A DNA stretch of 7,218 nt from Candidatus Woesearchaeota archaeon. Lineage in GTDB: Archaea > Nanobdellota > Nanobdellia > Woesearchaeales > ARS49. Shown piece by piece: positions 5,999 through 7,218 of the stretch (the first letter of the stretch is position 1; every line of letters begins with the position of its first letter). The stretch covers positions 1 to 7,218 of the forward strand of contig JAHWHC010000036.1 in assembly GCA_019323555.1 (NCBI GenBank). Direction: 5' to 3'. Below the pieces are notes generated by a model. The model was not told where the DNA came from. It was given only the letters and a program-made list of their open reading frames with translations, and did no database searches. Made by a program: the position numbers and the translations under genes.

Positions 5999-6834
5999 AG
6001 TTAATGCCAGAGAAGCAGTGGATAAAGAAAATAGTTGAGTTGGAAAAAGCTTCCAAGAGATCTACAAAGAAAAAAGTTGAGAACGCCTTGATAGAGGCAG
6101 TCAGAAAGAATATTCCTAAGAGGAAGTTTGGTGTTTTATTGTCAGGAGGTGTTGATTCCTGTCTGATCGCCCTGCTCTGCCAGCAGGCTGGCGCTAAGTT
6201 TACTTGTTACACTGTTGGTATGAAAGACAGTCCTGATCTTCCTTGGGCTAAAGCTTTTGCTAAGAGGTTTAAGATGCCGATTAAAGTAAAGACTTTTGAT
6301 TTAGACCAAATAGAAACGCAGTTCAAGAAGGCAAAGAAAGCTCTGAAGCATGTTGACACACTCTCAGTAGGAGTGGGTGCTGTTCTTCTCTCAGCAATTG
6401 AGCTGGGAAAGAAGGATAAAGTAAAGGATTTCTTTACAGGCCTTGGTTCTGAGGAGATTTTTGCTGGTTATCATCACCATGGCGAGTCTGCTGACCCGCA
6501 TGCAGAGTGTTGGAAAAGATTAAAGTCTTGCTGGAAAAGAGATTTGCGCAGAGATTCTGCCATTGCAGCTGCAGCTAAAGTGAATCTTATTGCCCCTTTT
6601 CTTGATGATGATTTAATTAAGGAAGCGATGGGCATATCTATCAAGCGAAAGATTTCAAAAAAAGAAAAGAAAATTATCTTGAGAGAGATTGCGCAAGACC
6701 TTGGTCTCCCAAAGAAATATGCTTGGCGTTCTAAGAAAGCTGCGCAGTATGGTTCTTGGTTTGACAAGGCTATGATGAAGCTGGCTAGAAGAGCTGGCTA
6801 TCAATTCAAGCAAACTTACCTCGATAAGCTGTAA
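5995..6834 (+). CDS. Stand-alone asparagine-synthase-like PP-loop ATPase (no glutaminase domain)
   Basis: A 279-residue protein matching only the synthetase half of asparagine synthetase B. Seen: the N-type ATP pyrophosphatase P-loop SGGVDS (50-55) after a beta strand (FGVLL), the AsnB-type GLGSEEIFAGY (149-159), the RDLRRDSAIAA...APFLDDDLIKEAM stretch (182-212), which corresponds to the AsnB segment with the conserved RD and PFLD, and a late KKAAQYGS (248-254). Such enzymes adenylate a carboxylate or carbonyl substrate with release of pyrophosphate. Here the N-terminal Ntn glutaminase domain (Cys2 nucleophile) is absent, and the protein starts with a lysine-rich helix. Ammonia or another nucleophile must therefore come from elsewhere. 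Being last in an infB/RNA-binding operon with an ATGA overlap, it may modify an RNA or protein of the translation machinery rather than make asparagine. That is inference, and the substrate is unknown. Confidence 0.88.
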   Translation: MKLMPEKQWIKKIVELEKASKRSTKKKVENALIEAVRKNIPKRKFGVLLSGGVDSCLIALLCQQAGAKFTCYTVGMKDSPDLPWAKAFAKRFKMPIKVKTFDLDQIETQFKKAKKALKHVDTLSVGVGAVLLSAIELGKKDKVKDFFTGLGSEEIFAGYHHHGESADPHAECWKRLKSCWKRDLRRDSAIAAAAKVNLIAPFLDDDLIKEAMGISIKRKISKKEKKIILREIAQDLGLPKKYAWRSKKAAQYGSWFDKAMMKLARRAGYQFKQTYLDKL

Positions 6835-6861
6835 TTCTTATTTTTTAGTCTATTTCTTTTC
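6835..6861 (+). terminator. T-tract terminator of the infB operon
   Basis: Immediately after the TAA of the last operon gene the plus strand has TTCTTATTTTTT and TATTTCTTTTC, a T-rich stretch sufficient for archaeal termination. It faces the terminator of the minus-strand RNA, so the two units converge here. Confidence 0.6.
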
Positions 6862-6870
6862 TATATAGAA
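6859..6870. repeat. 12-bp perfect palindrome between convergent terminators
   Basis: TTCTATATAGAA reads the same on both strands. It lies between the T-tract of the infB operon and that of the minus-strand RNA. Its centre resembles a TATA box, but neither strand has a gene correctly spaced from it. A chance palindrome in AT-rich DNA cannot be excluded. Confidence 0.3.
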
Positions 6871-6880
6871 GACAATAAGC

Positions 6881-6902
6881 AATTAAAAAAAGAAAAATAA
6901 AA
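6881..6902 (-). terminator. U-rich terminator of the minus-strand structured RNA
   Basis: On the minus strand the GC-rich block ending in GGCCCC passes directly into TTTTATTTTTCTTTTTTT. This sharp switch from structured GC-rich sequence to a long T-tract places the 3' end of the minus-strand RNA near 6903. On the plus strand the same stretch is only an A-run. Confidence 0.65.
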
Positions 6903-7218
6903 GGGGCCGGGGGCTTGATGGTTTCTTGTCATGGGACCCGGGAAGGTATGACAAAAAACCAACAGAGGCCCTCCAGCTCACCCTTTGCTTTACGTGAGTG
7001 GCAAGTGAGTGACGGCGCTTATTCACGCTGCGATGTGATGGAGCCGTTCTTTATGCACAGAGGTCCTCTTCCGAGGTTAAACTTGCACAACGCCAACACC
7101 AATCACAGGCTCTGCTCTCCACGATGCGCAGACTCTGGACGAGCTTTGATCTTCCCTGCTCAAGTCCTTGGTGAACAAATCCTTTCGTGGACCCGCGCGT
7201 ATCGTTCTTGCACTCTCA
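6903..7218 (-). ncRNA. Large structured RNA of unrecognised class (5' part beyond window)
   Basis: At least 316 nt, clearly GC-richer than the neighbouring genes, with no convincing coding frame. Helices visible (plus coordinates): 6919-6932 with 6948-6961 (14 positions); 6904-6908 with 6967-6971; 6977-6981 with 6994-6998 or, alternatively, 7005-7009; 7012-7016 with 7043-7047, enclosing 7023-7026 with 7035-7038; 7054-7059 with 7084-7089; 7065-7068 with 7073-7076, closed by a GGAA tetraloop on the minus strand; 7097-7102 with 7168-7173, enclosing the hairpins 7111-7115/7128-7132 and 7137-7144/7158-7167. The first and the 7054 helix pair fully only on the minus strand, where G-U wobbles replace C-A mismatches. 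I find no rRNA hallmark, no SRP helix-8 motif (GGAAG facing AGCAG) and no RNase P CR-V motif (ACAGAA..GGCUUAU) near the 3' end. A divergent RNase P or SRP RNA remains possible. Confidence 0.7.

Noticed and set aside
6859..6870. CTATATAG as a promoter for a plus-strand RNA beginning at 6903
   Set aside because: The distance to the GC-rich block is about 38 nt, too long for archaeal TATA spacing, and strand-specific wobble pairs plus the U-tract favour a minus-strand transcript.
7137..7173. Possible RNase P CR-IV-like or SRP AGCAG-like motif (minus strand GAGCAGGG...TCAAAG)
   Set aside because: The surrounding pairing differs: here GAGC is in a hairpin stem and CACCAA pairs downstream. The CR-V motif expected near the 3' end and the SRP GGAAG/AGCAG apposition are missing.
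7140..7180. Weak similarity of the minus strand to the 23S segment around TTGTTCACC...GTGAGCTGGG
   Set aside because: 23S is almost invariant there and the sarcin-ricin loop AGTACGAGAGGACC is absent downstream, so the likeness is fragmentary and probably coincidental.
7050..7218. Open minus-strand frame at the right edge, about 50 codons, cysteine/tryptophan-rich
   Set aside because: It has no start signal and an in-frame TGA at the window edge, lies in a GC-rich block full of helices, and its residue composition is unlike the neighbouring proteins. It is better explained as structured RNA.
6903..7218. tRNA gene or CRISPR array in the GC-rich end
   Set aside because: No cloverleaf with a GGTTCRA-type T arm was found on either strand, and the only repeat (GTGAGTG twice) is too short and not regularly spaced.

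Overview
The window looks like a piece of an archaeal chromosome, most plausibly from a small-genome lineage such as DPANN (Woesearchaeota/Pacearchaeota-like). The archaeal signs are an archaeal-type alanyl-tRNA synthetase with its N-terminal cysteine cluster, a short aIF5B (583 aa, without the long bacterial IF2 N-terminus), TTTATATA-like TATA boxes at archaeal spacing from the genes, and T-tract terminators. The phylum is an inference from style (AT-rich, lysine-rich proteins, tight operon) and is not proven by any single marker.

Layout. Minus strand, right to left: a secreted, C-terminally anchored surface protein (3044-2055), then alaS (1983-1, running off the left edge, so its 3' part is missing). 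Each has its own TATA box, and a T-tract lies between them. A 162-nt divergent region (3045-3206) holds the promoter of the surface gene and that of a plus-strand operon. The operon has four tightly packed genes: infB/aIF5B (3207-4958), an unrecognised 210-aa protein (4960-5592), a small stand-alone PUA-like RNA-binding protein of the RsmF C-terminal/NOL1-NOP2 type (about 5531-5998), and a stand-alone asparagine-synthase-like PP-loop ATPase without a glutaminase domain (5995-6834). The joints are a 1-nt gap, a long out-of-frame overlap and an ATGA overlap, so translational coupling is likely. T-rich DNA follows the last gene.

Right end. From about 6903 to the window edge (7218) the DNA becomes clearly GC-richer, has no convincing coding frame, and folds into many helices. 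Two of the helices pair fully only if the minus strand is the transcript, because G-U wobbles there become C-A mismatches on the plus strand. A U-rich terminator sits exactly where that minus-strand RNA should end. This is a large structured non-coding RNA, partial at its 5' side. I could not match it to rRNA, SRP RNA or RNase P RNA by their hallmark motifs. It is the best candidate in the window for something undescribed.

How the genes fit together: apart from the surface protein, the content concerns translation (tRNA charging, ribosomal subunit joining, a putative rRNA/tRNA-binding protein). The PP-loop ATPase beside an RNA-binding PUA-like protein raises the hypothesis of an RNA-modification or ribosome-maturation step, but the sequence alone does not show this.
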